From the NCBI RefSeq assembly GCF_036855935.1, contig NZ_JASPFK010000001.1:2606501-2670500 (forward strand): a stretch of 64,000 bases of DNA, read 5' to 3'. The translations under genes were made by a program, and so were the position numbers. Below are positions 1-8,436 of the stretch, piece by piece. The notes below the pieces were generated by a model that was given only the letters and a program-made list of their open reading frames with translations, made no database searches and was not told where the DNA came from. This stretch comes from Sphingomonas sp. LR60 (GTDB lineage: Bacteria > Pseudomonadota > Alphaproteobacteria > Sphingomonadales > Sphingomonadaceae). Each line of letters begins with the position of its first letter. Position 1 is the first letter of the stretch.

Positions 1-588
1 GCCGACCTGCTCCGCGCCACCGCGCCGGGCACCGCGCCGTCGACCGTGCTCGCGCGACTGTCGGGCGGGATCGACCGGCTGGCGGCGGCGACCGACGACC
101 TGCTGCTCGACGAGGCGCGTGCGCATTCGCGCCGCATCGCCGACACGCTGGAGGCGGCCGGCGCACCGCACGATCTGGCGCTCAGTGTCGTGCGGTTGTT
201 CGAACTGGACGGCGCCGTCGGGCTCGCCGACCTCGGTGAGCGCGCCGCGATCGACGAGACGCAACTGGCGCGCGCCTTCACCCGGCTCGGCGAAGGGCTC
301 GGGCTCGACTGGGCACAGGGCACCGCGACGCGCATCAACCCGAGCGATCCGTGGGAGCGGCTGCTGATCGCGGGGCTGGCGCGCGATTTCCAGCAACTGC
401 GGCTCGACTTCCTCGGCCGCGGCGGCGCGGGCGACCCGGTCGCGCTGGTCGATGCATGGCTGGCGCGCAACGCCGCACGCGTCGGGCAATTCCGCGCCGT
501 GATCGACCGTGCCCGCAACGCGCAGGCCCCTAATGCCGCGATGCTGGCGCAGATCGCCGGCCAGGCACGCGTGCTGCTGGGACGGTGA
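1..588 (+). CDS. NAD-specific glutamate dehydrogenase, C-terminal part (5' truncated by window edge)
   Basis: Reading frame 1 is open from the first base to a TGA at 586-588, so this is the 3' end of a longer gene. The roughly 195 visible residues are helical and include the stretch DPWERLLIAGLARDF, which matches the C-terminal region of the very large (about 1,550-1,600 residue) NAD-dependent glutamate dehydrogenases of alphaproteobacteria. That enzyme oxidatively deaminates glutamate to 2-oxoglutarate and ammonium in the cytoplasm. The catalytic domain lies outside the window, so the call rests on this terminal domain only. A long perfect hairpin (596-670) follows eight bases after the stop and may end the transcript. 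Confidence 0.8.
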   Translation, partial: ADLLRATAPGTAPSTVLARLSGGIDRLAAATDDLLLDEARAHSRRIADTLEAAGAPHDLALSVVRLFELDGAVGLADLGERAAIDETQLARAFTRLGEGLGLDWAQGTATRINPSDPWERLLIAGLARDFQQLRLDFLGRGGAGDPVALVDAWLARNAARVGQFRAVIDRARNAQAPNAAMLAQIAGQARVLLGR

Positions 589-595
589 TCCTATC

Positions 596-670
596 GTCAT
601 TGCGAGCGTAGCGAAGCAATCCAGGGCGTCCTGGTCCGGCTCTGGATTGCTTCGCTACGCTCGCAATGAC
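596..670. repeat. REP-like palindrome, family A (TCATTGCGAGC type), copy 1
   Basis: A perfect 29-bp inverted repeat beginning GTCATTGCGAGCGTAGCG, with a loop of about 17 bases. It lies between the convergent ends of the glutamate dehydrogenase and the PiuC-like gene. Related copies are at 27635-27709, 54031-54060 and 57769-57808. The position between converging genes suggests a bidirectional terminator, although there is no long T-run. Confidence 0.85.
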
Positions 671-681
671 GAAATCCGGCG

Positions 682-1365
682 CTACACCTCCGCCCAGCGG
701 CGCAGCAGGTTGTGGTACACGCCGGTCAGTTGCACCGTCGCCGCCGCACCCTGCCCCTGTGCCGCCGCGACCGCCTGCACGCCCTGATCGAGTTCGAACA
801 GGATGCGCCGCGCGCCATCGTCGCGGACCATCGACTGTATCCAGAAGAAGCTCGCCAGCCGCACGCCGCGCGTGACCGGCGCGACGCGGTGCAGGCTGGA
901 GGCGGGGTAGAGCACCATATGCCCGGCGGGCAGCTTCACGCTCTGCGTGCCGAACTGCTCCTCGATCAGCAACTCGCCGCCGTCATACGCATCCGGATCT
1001 TCGAGGAAGAGCGTGGCGGATAGATCGCTGCGAATACGGAAGTCGCTGCCACGCTTCATCCGGATGGCATTGTCGACGTGCAGCCCGAAATCCTGCCCGC
1101 CCTGATAACGGTTGAACAACGGCGGAAAGACCTTGGCGGGCAGTGCGGCGGCGACGAACAGCGGCGTGCGCCCCAAAGCATCGAGGATCATGCCCCCCGC
1201 CGCGCGCGCCGCCGCGCCATCCTCCGGCAGCTGGCAATTGCGCTTCGCAAGCGCCGCCTGCGGCCCGGAGGTTTGATTGCCGTCGATCCACTCGGCGGCG
1301 TCGATCGTGGCGCGCACCTGCGCCAGCGTCGCGGCATCAAGGACGTCAGGGATGGCGATCAGCAT
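682..1365 (-). CDS. piuC: Fe(II)/2-oxoglutarate-dependent PKHD-type hydroxylase, PiuC-like
   Basis: This 227-residue protein has the length and layout of the PiuC/YbiX family of Fe2+-dependent dioxygenases. The metal-binding facial triad is visible as H96-x-D98 (GLHVDNA) and H159 (SSLHRVAP), and R169 is a good candidate for the 2-oxoglutarate carboxylate ligand. The N-terminal part forms the prolyl-4-hydroxylase-like double-stranded helix fold. In other proteobacteria piuC lies next to TonB-dependent siderophore receptors and is iron-repressed. Here it follows such a receptor gene on the same strand, 120 bp downstream, with a REP hairpin between. The physiological substrate of the family is not established; a role in iron uptake is inferred from context. 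Confidence 0.88.
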   Translation of the reverse strand: MLIAIPDVLDAATLAQVRATIDAAEWIDGNQTSGPQAALAKRNCQLPEDGAAARAAGGMILDALGRTPLFVAAALPAKVFPPLFNRYQGGQDFGLHVDNAIRMKRGSDFRIRSDLSATLFLEDPDAYDGGELLIEEQFGTQSVKLPAGHMVLYPASSLHRVAPVTRGVRLASFFWIQSMVRDDGARRILFELDQGVQAVAAAQGQGAAATVQLTGVYHNLLRRWAEV

Positions 1366-1389
1366 GGAGACGTCATTTCCACCACAACT

Positions 1390-1456
1390 CCGTTCGTCCT
1401 GAGCTTGTCGAAGGGCGTGTTCCAGGCACGTGCTTCGACAGGCTCAGCACGAACGG
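1390..1456. repeat. REP-like palindrome, family B (CCGTTCGTCCTGAGC type), copy 1
   Basis: Inverted repeat with arms starting CCGTTCGTCCTGAGCTTGTC and ending GCTCAGCACGAACGG. Other copies are at 31312-31380 and 39469-39536. It separates the TonB receptor gene from the piuC-like gene. Confidence 0.85.
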
Positions 1457-1485
1457 GTGAGTAATCTACCCGCGCACGCAAACAA

Positions 1486-3909
1486 TCAGAAACTATAGAA
1501 CACACTCAACACCGCCTGCCGCCGGTCGCCCGGCATCGCCCAGCCGCCGGTGACGACGCCCGTCGTGGCGTTCACATTGTTGCGCACGTTGGTCAGATAC
1601 TTCTCGTCGGTGAAGTTCTGGACGTTGAGCTGCATCGTCAGCCCCTCGCGGAAGCTGTACGCCAGATAGGCGCGGTGGATCAGATAGCCGTCCGCTTTCA
1701 GCAGCGTGGCATTGGCAAGCGACGGGACATAGGTGGTGAACGCGCCCTGATAGGTCAGGCCGTAACCGACCTCCAGCCCGAACGGCAGCTTGTAGGTGGT
1801 GAACAGGCTGCCCGAATGCTTCGGGGTCTGCACCAGCGGGCTGCCGCGTTGCGGATCGGGGTTGGCGGCGGTGTTCCCGCAGCCGGTGCCGCCCGGCTTG
1901 GACAGGCAATAGTCCGACACCGATTGCAGCACCTCGCTGTCGAGATAGGTGTAGTTCGCGAAGATCGTCCAATTGGGCGTCACGTTCCCCGACACGCCCA
2001 GCGCGATCCCATCCACACGGCTGCGCCCGTCGAGCACCTGCACCGTCGGCAGCGCGGGGTCGTTGGAGGGGATGCGGTAGTTGCTCCGCTCGTTGCGGAA
2101 CACCGCGGCCGTCAGTTCGAGGCGACGACCGAACAGCCCGGCCTTTGCCCCAACCTCGTAATTACGCGCGGTTTCCGGCGCGACGCCGCAGGTGTTGGTG
2201 ACGATCGCGTTCGAGACGCTGACGCAGCCCAGCCGCACCGTCGCCGACGACGGCGTCTTCGCGTTGCCGTAGCTGGCATAGAGGCTGACGTCCTGCACCG
2301 GGTGATAGACGATACCGGCGCGATACGAGAACAACCGCTCGTCGTTCCGCTGGTTCGCCTGCGCCGCCACCGGCTGGGTCACCCCCGGTGCCACCGGCAC
2401 GGGCAACATGTCGAACACCGCCTTCTGCTGTTCCCAGCGGAGGCCGCCGTTCACCTCGATGTGCCGCCCCAGTTCGAGCGTGTCGAAGGCATAGACCGCG
2501 ACATTCTGCGTCGAGGATTGCGAGCGTCCGGTCGTCACATCGTTGATCGGCCCGCGATAGACGGTGTCGGGCGCGGTGATCGACAGCAGCGGCAGCGGCG
2601 ACGTGGCGCTGCCATCGGCGTTGCGGAGCAGCGATCCGGCGGCGATCTTGTAATCCTCCACCATCCACGACACGCCGATATTGGCGACGTTGTGGAGGCC
2701 GCCCTTCTCGCCATGCTCCAGCCGGATGTCGGTCTGGTTGGCGAACAGCTGGTTCACCTGATCGCGCACCAGCCCGCGCGGGCCGGACGGTAACCACTGG
2801 CCGGCGGGAATGGTGATCGTCGTGCCGTTGACCGCGGTGCTGCACGCCGCGCCGATCGTGCCGCCCGTCACCTGCACCGGCTGCGTACCGCCGGGCAGGC
2901 AGAAGGTGCCCTGCGGCGCGCTGGTGACGCTATACTGGCCGACGCGCTGCCAACGGGTCAGGTTGCGGATCGAGAGGTGATCGTTGACGGTGTGGCGCAG
3001 CGTCGCGGTCAGCCGGTCGACGTCGATGTCCTGCCGGTCGAGATTGCTGTAGCCGTAATAGTCGCTGCGATCCGACCCCGGGATCAGGCCGCCGACCAGA
3101 TCGTTGTTGAAATAGGGGATACCGTACAGCGGCGTGTTGCGATCCTGCTGGTGGACATAGGCCAAGGTCAGGCTGGTCGGGCCGCCCATCCCGATCGTCA
3201 CCGCGGGCGCGACGCCCCAGCGCTCGTATTTCTCGACGCCGCGGCCCGGCACGTCATTATGGTGATAGACCGCGTTCAGCCGCACGCCGACCAGATCGGA
3301 CACGCGCTCGTTGGCGTCGATCGCGGCGCGATAATATCGGTCGGTGCCGATCGCGACCTGCGCGATCGTCAGGTCTTCGGGGCGCGGCTCCTTGCTGACG
3401 AGGTTGATCGTGCCGCCGACGGACCCCGAGCCGTTGAAGACCGAGTTCGCGCCATTGTAGACCTCGATCTGTTGCAGGTTGAACGGATCGGTGCGGCTAT
3501 ATTGCGCGCTGTCGCGGATGCCGTCGATCGTGATGTCGTTGTTCGCCGAATAGCCGCGCAGGTTGATGCTGTCGCCGTACCCGCCGCCGCCCTCGCCCGC
3601 GCCGAAGGTGATGCCGGGCAAGGTCTGGAGCGCGTCGCGCAGCGTCAGCAGATTCTGCTTGCGCAGCGTCTGGTCGGAAATGACCGTCACCGTCTGCGGC
3701 GTGTCGAGCAGCGCGGCGGTCGCCTTCGGGCTTTCGAGCTGGTCGGGCGCCCGTTCCCGCGCACCGGTCACCACCACATCGTCACGCTCGATGCGCGTGC
3801 GACCATCCTGGTCGGATGCGGGCCGCGCCGCAGTGTCGGCCATGGCCGGGGCCGAAGCGATGAAGCCGATGCACGATAGCGCAAGAAACGAAGCCGACGG
3901 CGATGACAT
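1486..3909 (-). CDS. TonB-dependent siderophore receptor (catecholate/Fiu-like)
   Basis: Outer-membrane ligand-gated channel of about 807 residues that imports ferric siderophores using TonB energy. The ATG at 3909 is preferred because it opens a typical signal peptide (MSSPSASFLALSC...ASAPAMA) and has AAAGGGG upstream; the frame stays open to 3966 but that adds a basic, non-signal stretch. After cleavage come a TonB-box-like segment (DDVVVTGA), the plug domain (TVISDQTLRKQNLLTLRDAL, with NLRGYSANNDITIDG), a 22-strand barrel and a terminal aromatic F (SVFYSF), as expected for BamA-dependent insertion. A palindromic Fur-like site lies just upstream and a PiuC-like dioxygenase follows. The exact siderophore cannot be read from sequence. 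Confidence 0.93.
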   Translation of the reverse strand: MSSPSASFLALSCIGFIASAPAMADTAARPASDQDGRTRIERDDVVVTGARERAPDQLESPKATAALLDTPQTVTVISDQTLRKQNLLTLRDALQTLPGITFGAGEGGGGYGDSINLRGYSANNDITIDGIRDSAQYSRTDPFNLQQIEVYNGANSVFNGSGSVGGTINLVSKEPRPEDLTIAQVAIGTDRYYRAAIDANERVSDLVGVRLNAVYHHNDVPGRGVEKYERWGVAPAVTIGMGGPTSLTLAYVHQQDRNTPLYGIPYFNNDLVGGLIPGSDRSDYYGYSNLDRQDIDVDRLTATLRHTVNDHLSIRNLTRWQRVGQYSVTSAPQGTFCLPGGTQPVQVTGGTIGAACSTAVNGTTITIPAGQWLPSGPRGLVRDQVNQLFANQTDIRLEHGEKGGLHNVANIGVSWMVEDYKIAAGSLLRNADGSATSPLPLLSITAPDTVYRGPINDVTTGRSQSSTQNVAVYAFDTLELGRHIEVNGGLRWEQQKAVFDMLPVPVAPGVTQPVAAQANQRNDERLFSYRAGIVYHPVQDVSLYASYGNAKTPSSATVRLGCVSVSNAIVTNTCGVAPETARNYEVGAKAGLFGRRLELTAAVFRNERSNYRIPSNDPALPTVQVLDGRSRVDGIALGVSGNVTPNWTIFANYTYLDSEVLQSVSDYCLSKPGGTGCGNTAANPDPQRGSPLVQTPKHSGSLFTTYKLPFGLEVGYGLTYQGAFTTYVPSLANATLLKADGYLIHRAYLAYSFREGLTMQLNVQNFTDEKYLTNVRNNVNATTGVVTGGWAMPGDRRQAVLSVFYSF

Positions 3910-3942
3910 GCTGGTGAACCCCTTTGTTATGGAGGTTCGCCT

Positions 3943-3967
3943 ATTGAGAGTGACTTTCACTGTCAAT
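3943..3967 (-). promoter_or_regulatory. Fur-like operator upstream of the TonB receptor
   Basis: A 25-bp interrupted palindrome with arms ATTGAGAGTGA and TCACTGTCAAT around a CTT centre; 10 of 11 positions pair. The layout and the TGAGA-TGA / TCA-TCA character resemble Fur boxes. It lies 34 bp upstream of the receptor start codon, between it and the RHH gene stop. A second perfect palindrome, ATGCGAT-TGG-ATCGCAT, lies at 3972-3988 inside the end of the RHH gene. Confidence 0.5.
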
Positions 3968-3968
3968 G

Positions 3969-4247
3969 CTAATGCGATTGGATCGCATCATTGTCGCTAA
4001 CAATCTCTGATTGGCTGACAAGCCACGACCGCAAGGCGCTGGCGAGGTTCGGGGGATCGTCTTGCGCGATGCGGAGCGCGTCGATGCGCGCGACCAACGC
4101 CGACAGCGGAAGTGCGTGCACTAGCGCGGCACGCTCCAGCAGGGTCCAGAAGACCGGCTCGAGGCTGACCGAAGTCGCATGACCCGCGATCGTCACCGAA
4201 CGCTTGACCGGACCGACGAAGCCGCCCGGCGGCGGCGTGATCGTCAT
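3969..4247 (-). CDS. Ribbon-helix-helix domain protein
   Basis: A 92-residue protein whose core (KRSVTIAGHATSVSLEPVFWTLLERAAL) fits the ribbon-helix-helix_4 type: a short beta strand (RSVTIAGH) followed by two helices. Such domains bind DNA as dimers, and this family is common as an unlinked, uncharacterised regulator in alphaproteobacteria. It starts 28 bp after the cobT stop on the same strand, so it is probably the last gene of the cobS-vapBC-cobT unit. The regulated target is unknown. The divergent-looking palindromes just downstream belong to the TonB receptor promoter, which makes that gene one candidate target; this is inference. Confidence 0.7.
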   Translation of the reverse strand: MTITPPPGGFVGPVKRSVTIAGHATSVSLEPVFWTLLERAALVHALPLSALVARIDALRIAQDDPPNLASALRSWLVSQSEIVSDNDAIQSH

Positions 4248-4275
4248 GACGTCACGTGCCGGTCAGGCGTACGCC

Positions 4276-6099
4276 TCATTCCGCATCGAACAAGGCGGCG
4301 AGCTGCTCGATGATCGTGCCGCCGAGTTGCTCGGCATCCATGATCGTCACCGCACGGCTGTAATAGCGCGTGACGTCGTGCCCGATCCCGATCGCGACCA
4401 GTTCCACCGGCGAGCGCTTCTCAATCCACGCGATCACCTGCCGCAGATGCCGCTCGAGATACGAGCCCGTATTGACGCTCAGCGTCGAGTCATCGACCGG
4501 CGCGCCGTCGGAGATGACCATCAGGATGCGCCGCTCCTCGGGACGCGCCATCATCCGCGCGTGCGCCCACAACAGCGCCTCGCCGTCGATATTCTCCTTC
4601 AGCAGCCCCTCGCGCATCATCAGCCCCAGCGAGGCGCGTGCGCGCCGCCACGGCTCATCCGCGCGTTTGTAGACGATGTGGCGGACATCGTTGAGCCGCC
4701 CCGGCTGCGGCGGACGACCGGCGGCCAGCCACGTCTCGCGGCTCTGCCCGCCCTTCCACGCCCGCGTCGTGAAACCGAGGATCTCGGTCTTCACGCCACA
4801 CCGTTCCAGCGTGCGCGCAAGGATGTCGGCACTGATCGCGGCAATCGAAATCGGCCGTCCGCGCATCGACCCCGAATTGTCGATCAGCAGCGTCACCACC
4901 GTGTCGCGGAAGTCGGTGTCGCGCTCGATCTTGTAGCTCAGCGACTGGGTCGGGTTCACCACCACGCGCGCCAGCCGCGCCGCATCGAGCAGGCCCTCTT
5001 CCTGATCGAAGTCCCAAGACCGCGATTGCTGCGCCATCAATCGCCGCTGGAGACGATTGGCGAGCTTCGACACCGCCGACTGCAGGTGGACGAGCTGCTG
5101 GTCGAGATAGCCACGCAGCCGTGTCAGTTCCTCCGCGTCGCACAATTCGGTCGCCGCGACGACCTCGTCGAAGCGCTCCGTCCAGATCTTATAGTCGAAT
5201 TGCGCGGACAGATCGGCCGGCGGCCGGTTGGGGCGCACCGGCTGCATCCCCTCCTCGCCGTCGTCGCCCGGCTCGCCCTCGGCGTCGTCGATATCGTCGC
5301 CTTCGAGCTGCTCGCTCTCGCCTTCCTGCGATTGGTCGTCGCGCTGCTGACCCCGCGCCTCGACCTCGCTCTCGCCTTCGGAACCTTCCGCCTCGCCCTC
5401 ATCGGCCTCGTCGGTTTCCTGCCCTTCCTCGCCTTCTTCGTCCTCGCCGCCTTCGTCGCTGTCCTGCGGCTCCTGCTCGCCCTCGACCAGTTCGAGCTGT
5501 TCGAGCAGCTTGCGGGTCAGCCCCTGAAAGGCGCGCTGGTCGTCGAGCGCGAGCGCGAGCGCGGAGAGGTCGACCTTGCCGTCGATCCACTCGCGCACCA
5601 GCGCCAGCCCGGGCTCGGCCTCGACCGGCGGCAGCCGCCCGGTCAGCGCCTCGCGCGCCATCAGGCCCAGCGCCGAGGCGAGCGGCACCTCGCTCTTGGT
5701 CCGCGCGCGCGTGATCGGGTCGCTCCGCAACCGCACGTCGAGCGCGCGGGCGAGATTGTCGGCGATCCCGTCATACCCGCGGCTCCCCAACGCCTCGACG
5801 CGTGCGTTCTCGATCGCGTCGTAGACCGAACGCGCGGTCGCCTCCGCAGGCGCACCGCGCGCATGAAGCGCATCGTCGTGATGCCGGAGCCGAAGCGCGA
5901 AACCGTCGGCAAAGCCGCGCGCCTCGGCGACCTGCTCGGCGGGCAAGGTCCGCGCCGGCATCGGCACGCGCAGATGCTTGCCCGACTGCGCCGGCGCATC
6001 GGCGGTATAGGCCAGTTCCACCTCCGCTTCGTCGGACAGCGCACGCGCCGTTCCGCCGAGCACGGCCTTGAAGCGGTCGAGGGGGGTATCGGTGGTCAT
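4276..6099 (-). CDS. cobT: Cobaltochelatase subunit CobT (vWA domain)
   Basis: A 607-residue protein with the CobT layout: a helical N-terminal domain (1-200), a very acidic low-complexity linker (about 206-284, mostly E, D, G, Q) and a C-terminal von Willebrand A domain with MIDAS motif D407-N-S-G-S411. CobT pairs with the AAA+ protein CobS to drive the CobN subunit when cobalt is inserted into hydrogenobyrinate a,c-diamide. No cobN is in the window. The ATG at 6099 overlaps the vapC stop (TAATG), so translation is probably coupled to the toxin gene. The same CobS/CobT pair could alternatively act as a MoxR/vWA-like remodelling machine on another target. Confidence 0.92.
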   Translation of the reverse strand: MTTDTPLDRFKAVLGGTARALSDEAEVELAYTADAPAQSGKHLRVPMPARTLPAEQVAEARGFADGFALRLRHHDDALHARGAPAEATARSVYDAIENARVEALGSRGYDGIADNLARALDVRLRSDPITRARTKSEVPLASALGLMAREALTGRLPPVEAEPGLALVREWIDGKVDLSALALALDDQRAFQGLTRKLLEQLELVEGEQEPQDSDEGGEDEEGEEGQETDEADEGEAEGSEGESEVEARGQQRDDQSQEGESEQLEGDDIDDAEGEPGDDGEEGMQPVRPNRPPADLSAQFDYKIWTERFDEVVAATELCDAEELTRLRGYLDQQLVHLQSAVSKLANRLQRRLMAQQSRSWDFDQEEGLLDAARLARVVVNPTQSLSYKIERDTDFRDTVVTLLIDNSGSMRGRPISIAAISADILARTLERCGVKTEILGFTTRAWKGGQSRETWLAAGRPPQPGRLNDVRHIVYKRADEPWRRARASLGLMMREGLLKENIDGEALLWAHARMMARPEERRILMVISDGAPVDDSTLSVNTGSYLERHLRQVIAWIEKRSPVELVAIGIGHDVTRYYSRAVTIMDAEQLGGTIIEQLAALFDAE

Positions 6100-6485
6100 T
6101 ACCAGAACGTCTCACAGCCGAAAGTGGCCATTACCTTATCGCACGTCACCAGCGTCAGGTCCTCCATCAGTGCCTGAGCGGCCAGCATGCGGTCGAAAGG
6201 GTCTTTGTGTGCCCCCGGCAGCGCACCGCTGCGCACGCCATTCGCCATCGTGATCGACAACGCGCTAAACCCGTCCTCGACCAGATAGCGCTCGAAATTT
6301 GCCATGCGGTCGGCAATTTCAACCAATTGCCCCTTTCGCACCTTCGTCGCGATCTCCCAGCCCGACGCCGCACTGACGTAGACCTCATTGTCAGGATCGC
6401 CGATGGCTGCCTTTGCCCGATCCGGCAACGTCGCGTCGTCGAACCACCACCATAGCAACGCATGCGTGTCGAGCAGCAGTCGCAT
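6099..6485 (-). CDS. vapC: VapC-type PIN-domain toxin (ribonuclease)
   Basis: A 128-residue PIN-domain protein. Its acidic active-site residues are visible: D6 ([11 protein letters not shown]), E44 (SGWEIATK), D95/D98 ([13 protein letters not shown]) and D116 (LVTCD). VapC toxins cleave tRNA or rRNA and are held inactive by a VapB partner. The preferred start is the ATG at 6485, which overlaps the antitoxin stop (TGATG); the frame continues into a TTG just upstream. The stop overlaps the cobT start by one base. All catalytic acids are present, so it looks active. The RNA target cannot be read from the sequence. Confidence 0.9.
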   Translation of the reverse strand: MRLLLDTHALLWWWFDDATLPDRAKAAIGDPDNEVYVSAASGWEIATKVRKGQLVEIADRMANFERYLVEDGFSALSITMANGVRSGALPGAHKDPFDRMLAAQALMEDLTLVTCDKVMATFGCETFW

Positions 6486-6769
6486 CAATGCTCCGGTGGA
6501 AAGATGCTGCGGTTCTCGATCTCGTCCAGTTCCTCGTCGGTGAAGCAGGAGGCGACCGCCTCTTCCGGCGACATGTCCATTACGCCGCGGAACCGCCCTG
6601 GCATCCGCCGGGCGGGCACGGGTGGGGCGATCGGGACCAGCTTGGCATAGGGCACGCCGGCCTTTGCCAGCACGATCTCCTCACCCGCATGAGCGCGTTC
6701 GATCAGCCGTGACAGCTGCGTCTTGGCTTCATGAACGTTGAAGGTCTTCTGCGGATCGGCTTCGGCCAA
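6485..6769 (-). CDS. vapB: Type II toxin-antitoxin system antitoxin (Phd/YefM/VapB-like)
   Basis: A 94-residue protein with an N-terminal Phd/YefM-type fold (TFNVHEAKTQLSRLIERAHAG, then EIVLAKAGVPYAKLVPI) and a C-terminal tail rich in acidic and aromatic residues (DEELDEIENRSIFPPEH) that would wrap the toxin. The frame is open much further upstream, but a TTG at 6769 is preferred because GAGGAG lies seven bases before it and conserved sequence starts there. A perfect palindrome directly upstream (6783-6809) is a likely autoregulatory operator. It lies only 46 bp downstream of the cobS stop, so it shares or interrupts the cob transcript. Confidence 0.85.
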   Translation of the reverse strand: MAEADPQKTFNVHEAKTQLSRLIERAHAGEEIVLAKAGVPYAKLVPIAPPVPARRMPGRFRGVMDMSPEEAVASCFTDEELDEIENRSIFPPEH

Positions 6770-6782
6770 CGCCTGTCTCCTC

Positions 6783-6809
6783 GGGTGGACTAAGTAGCTT
6801 AGTCCACCC
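6783..6809 (-). promoter_or_regulatory. Perfect 12-bp-arm palindrome, candidate antitoxin operator
   Basis: Arms GGGTGGACTAAG and CTTAGTCCACCC around TAG. It lies in the 46-bp gap between the cobS stop and the antitoxin TTG start, immediately before the ribosome-binding site. VapB/Phd-type antitoxins usually bind such palindromes with the toxin as co-repressor. As RNA it would also form a strong hairpin that could attenuate the cobS transcript; there is no T-run, so a plain intrinsic terminator is less likely. Confidence 0.6.
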
Positions 6810-6815
6810 TCGGCA

Positions 6816-7820
6816 TCAACCCTTCGCCACCACGCTCTCGGGCAGGTCCTTGCCGAACACGCGCTGATAATATTCCGCCACCAATGCGCGCTCTGCCTCG
6901 TCGCACTTGTTGAGGAACGACAGCCGGAACGCGAAGCCGACATCACCGAAGATCAGCGCATTCTGCGCCCAGGTGATGACGGTCCGCGGGCTCATCACGG
7001 TCGAGATATCGCCGTTGACGAAGCCCTTGCGCGTCAGATCGGCGACGCGGACCATGTTCTCGACCAGCTTCTTGCCCTCGGGCTTGTCATACTCGCCCGA
7101 CTTGGCGAGCACGATCCGTGCCTCGGTCACCGCCGGCAGATAGTTGAGCGTCACGACCACGTTCCAGCGGTCCATCTGCCCCTGATTGATCTGCTGCGTG
7201 CCGTGATACAACCCGCTGGTGTCGCCGAGCCCGACCGTATTGGCGGTCGCGAACAGGCGGAAATACGGATTGGGGCGGATGACGCGATTCTGGTCGAGCA
7301 GCGTCAGCTTGCCCTCGGTTTCCAGCACGCGCTGGATCACGAACATCACGTCCGGGCGACCCGCGTCATATTCGTCGAACACCAGCGCGGTCGGGGTCTG
7401 GAGCGCCCACGGCAGCAACCCTTCGCGGAACTCCGTGATCTGCTGCCCGTCGCGCAGCACGATCGCGTCGCGCCCGACCAGATCGATACGGCTGATGTGC
7501 GCGTCGAGGTTGATGCGGATGCACGGCCACTTCAGCCGCGCCGCAACCTGCTCGATATGGCTCGACTTTCCGGTGCCGTGATAGCCCTGCACCATCACGC
7601 GGCGGTTGTGCGCGAAACCCGCGGCGATCGCCAGCGTGGTGTCGGGATCGAAGACATAGGCGGGGTCGAGATCGGGAACGCGCTCGTCCGCCTCGGAGAA
7701 GGCCGGCACTTCCATATCCGAGTCGATGCCGAACAGGTCGCGCACGCGCACCATCTTGTCGGGCGCATCGAGGATCGTGCTGTCGCGGCTGTCGGGCTGC
7801 GTGTTCGGTATATCGGTCAT
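6816..7820 (-). CDS. cobS: Cobaltochelatase subunit CobS (AAA+ ATPase)
   Basis: A 334-residue AAA+ protein of the MoxR/CobS type. The N-terminal extension ([20 protein letters not shown]) is characteristic of CobS. The Walker A motif is GYHGTGKS (79-86), followed by a Walker B ([12 protein letters not shown]) and a sensor region ([20 protein letters not shown]). It hydrolyses ATP and works with CobT and CobN in cobalt insertion during aerobic cobalamin synthesis. The usual neighbour cobT lies downstream, but separated by a toxin-antitoxin pair. The 201 bases upstream (7821-8021) separate it from the divergent VOC genes and should hold both promoters; no cobalamin riboswitch core was recognised there. 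Confidence 0.92.
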   Translation of the reverse strand: MTDIPNTQPDSRDSTILDAPDKMVRVRDLFGIDSDMEVPAFSEADERVPDLDPAYVFDPDTTLAIAAGFAHNRRVMVQGYHGTGKSSHIEQVAARLKWPCIRINLDAHISRIDLVGRDAIVLRDGQQITEFREGLLPWALQTPTALVFDEYDAGRPDVMFVIQRVLETEGKLTLLDQNRVIRPNPYFRLFATANTVGLGDTSGLYHGTQQINQGQMDRWNVVVTLNYLPAVTEARIVLAKSGEYDKPEGKKLVENMVRVADLTRKGFVNGDISTVMSPRTVITWAQNALIFGDVGFAFRLSFLNKCDEAERALVAEYYQRVFGKDLPESVVAKG

Positions 7821-8021
7821 GCGTTAATGCCGTTTCGCTGGAGTTTTCCGACCACTGCGAAGCCGGCGCGCCCGCGTCAACCCGCCGCACGCCCCGCCGG
7901 GCCGGGTCGGGCCTGGAGAACTTGGGGTAAACGCACGCCTTTGTCGCCGGTTTCCCGGCACTTGCCGCGCGCAGGCGTTCGCGCATGATGGCGCGATAAC
8001 GACTCGGAGAGGACGAGCGCG

Positions 8022-8436
8022 ATGCGGATGATCTTCATCAACCTGCCGGTCGGCGACGTGGTACGCGCCACCGCCTTCTATGAGGCGATCGGTTTCGAGA
8101 AGAACCCCGACTTCTCGAACGACGTCGCCTCGGCGATGCGGTGGTCGACGCGATCAGCGTCATGCTGCTCGACCACGCCTTTATGCCACTTTCACCGACA
8201 AGCCGATCGCCGACACGCATCAGGTCAGCGCCGCTTTGCTCTGCCTGTCGTTCGACGATCGCGCCGCGGTCGACGCGATCCATGCCGCGGCGCGTGGCGC
8301 AGGTGGCCGTGAAACCCGCCCGATCGTCGATCAGCAATTCATGTACGGCGGTGCCTTCGAGGACCCCGATGGGCATACGTGGGAAACCGTCCACATGGAT
8401 ATGGGCGCCTGTGCGCCCGATGGAGACGCAGCATGA
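8022..8436 (+). pseudogene. VOC-family (glyoxalase-like) protein, doubly frameshifted
   Basis: The protein starts as MRMIFINLPVGDVVRATAFY in one frame, passes to a second frame near 8140 (VVDAISVMLLDHAF) and to a third near 8180 (YATFTDKPIADTHQVSAALL), then runs in frame to a TGA at 8434-8436 (FMYGGAFEDPDGHTWETVHM). Joining the three pieces gives a normal VOC protein of about 138 residues, so two one-base losses about 50 bp apart have disrupted it. Either the gene is a recent pseudogene or the assembly has two errors. Its stop overlaps the start of the next VOC gene. Members of this fold bind a metal through H/E residues; the substrate is unknown. Confidence 0.8.

Noticed and set aside
7821..8021. 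Possible J-domain protein or cobalamin riboswitch upstream of cobS
   Set aside because: No HPD motif frame and no recognisable B12-box or conserved core in the 201 bases.
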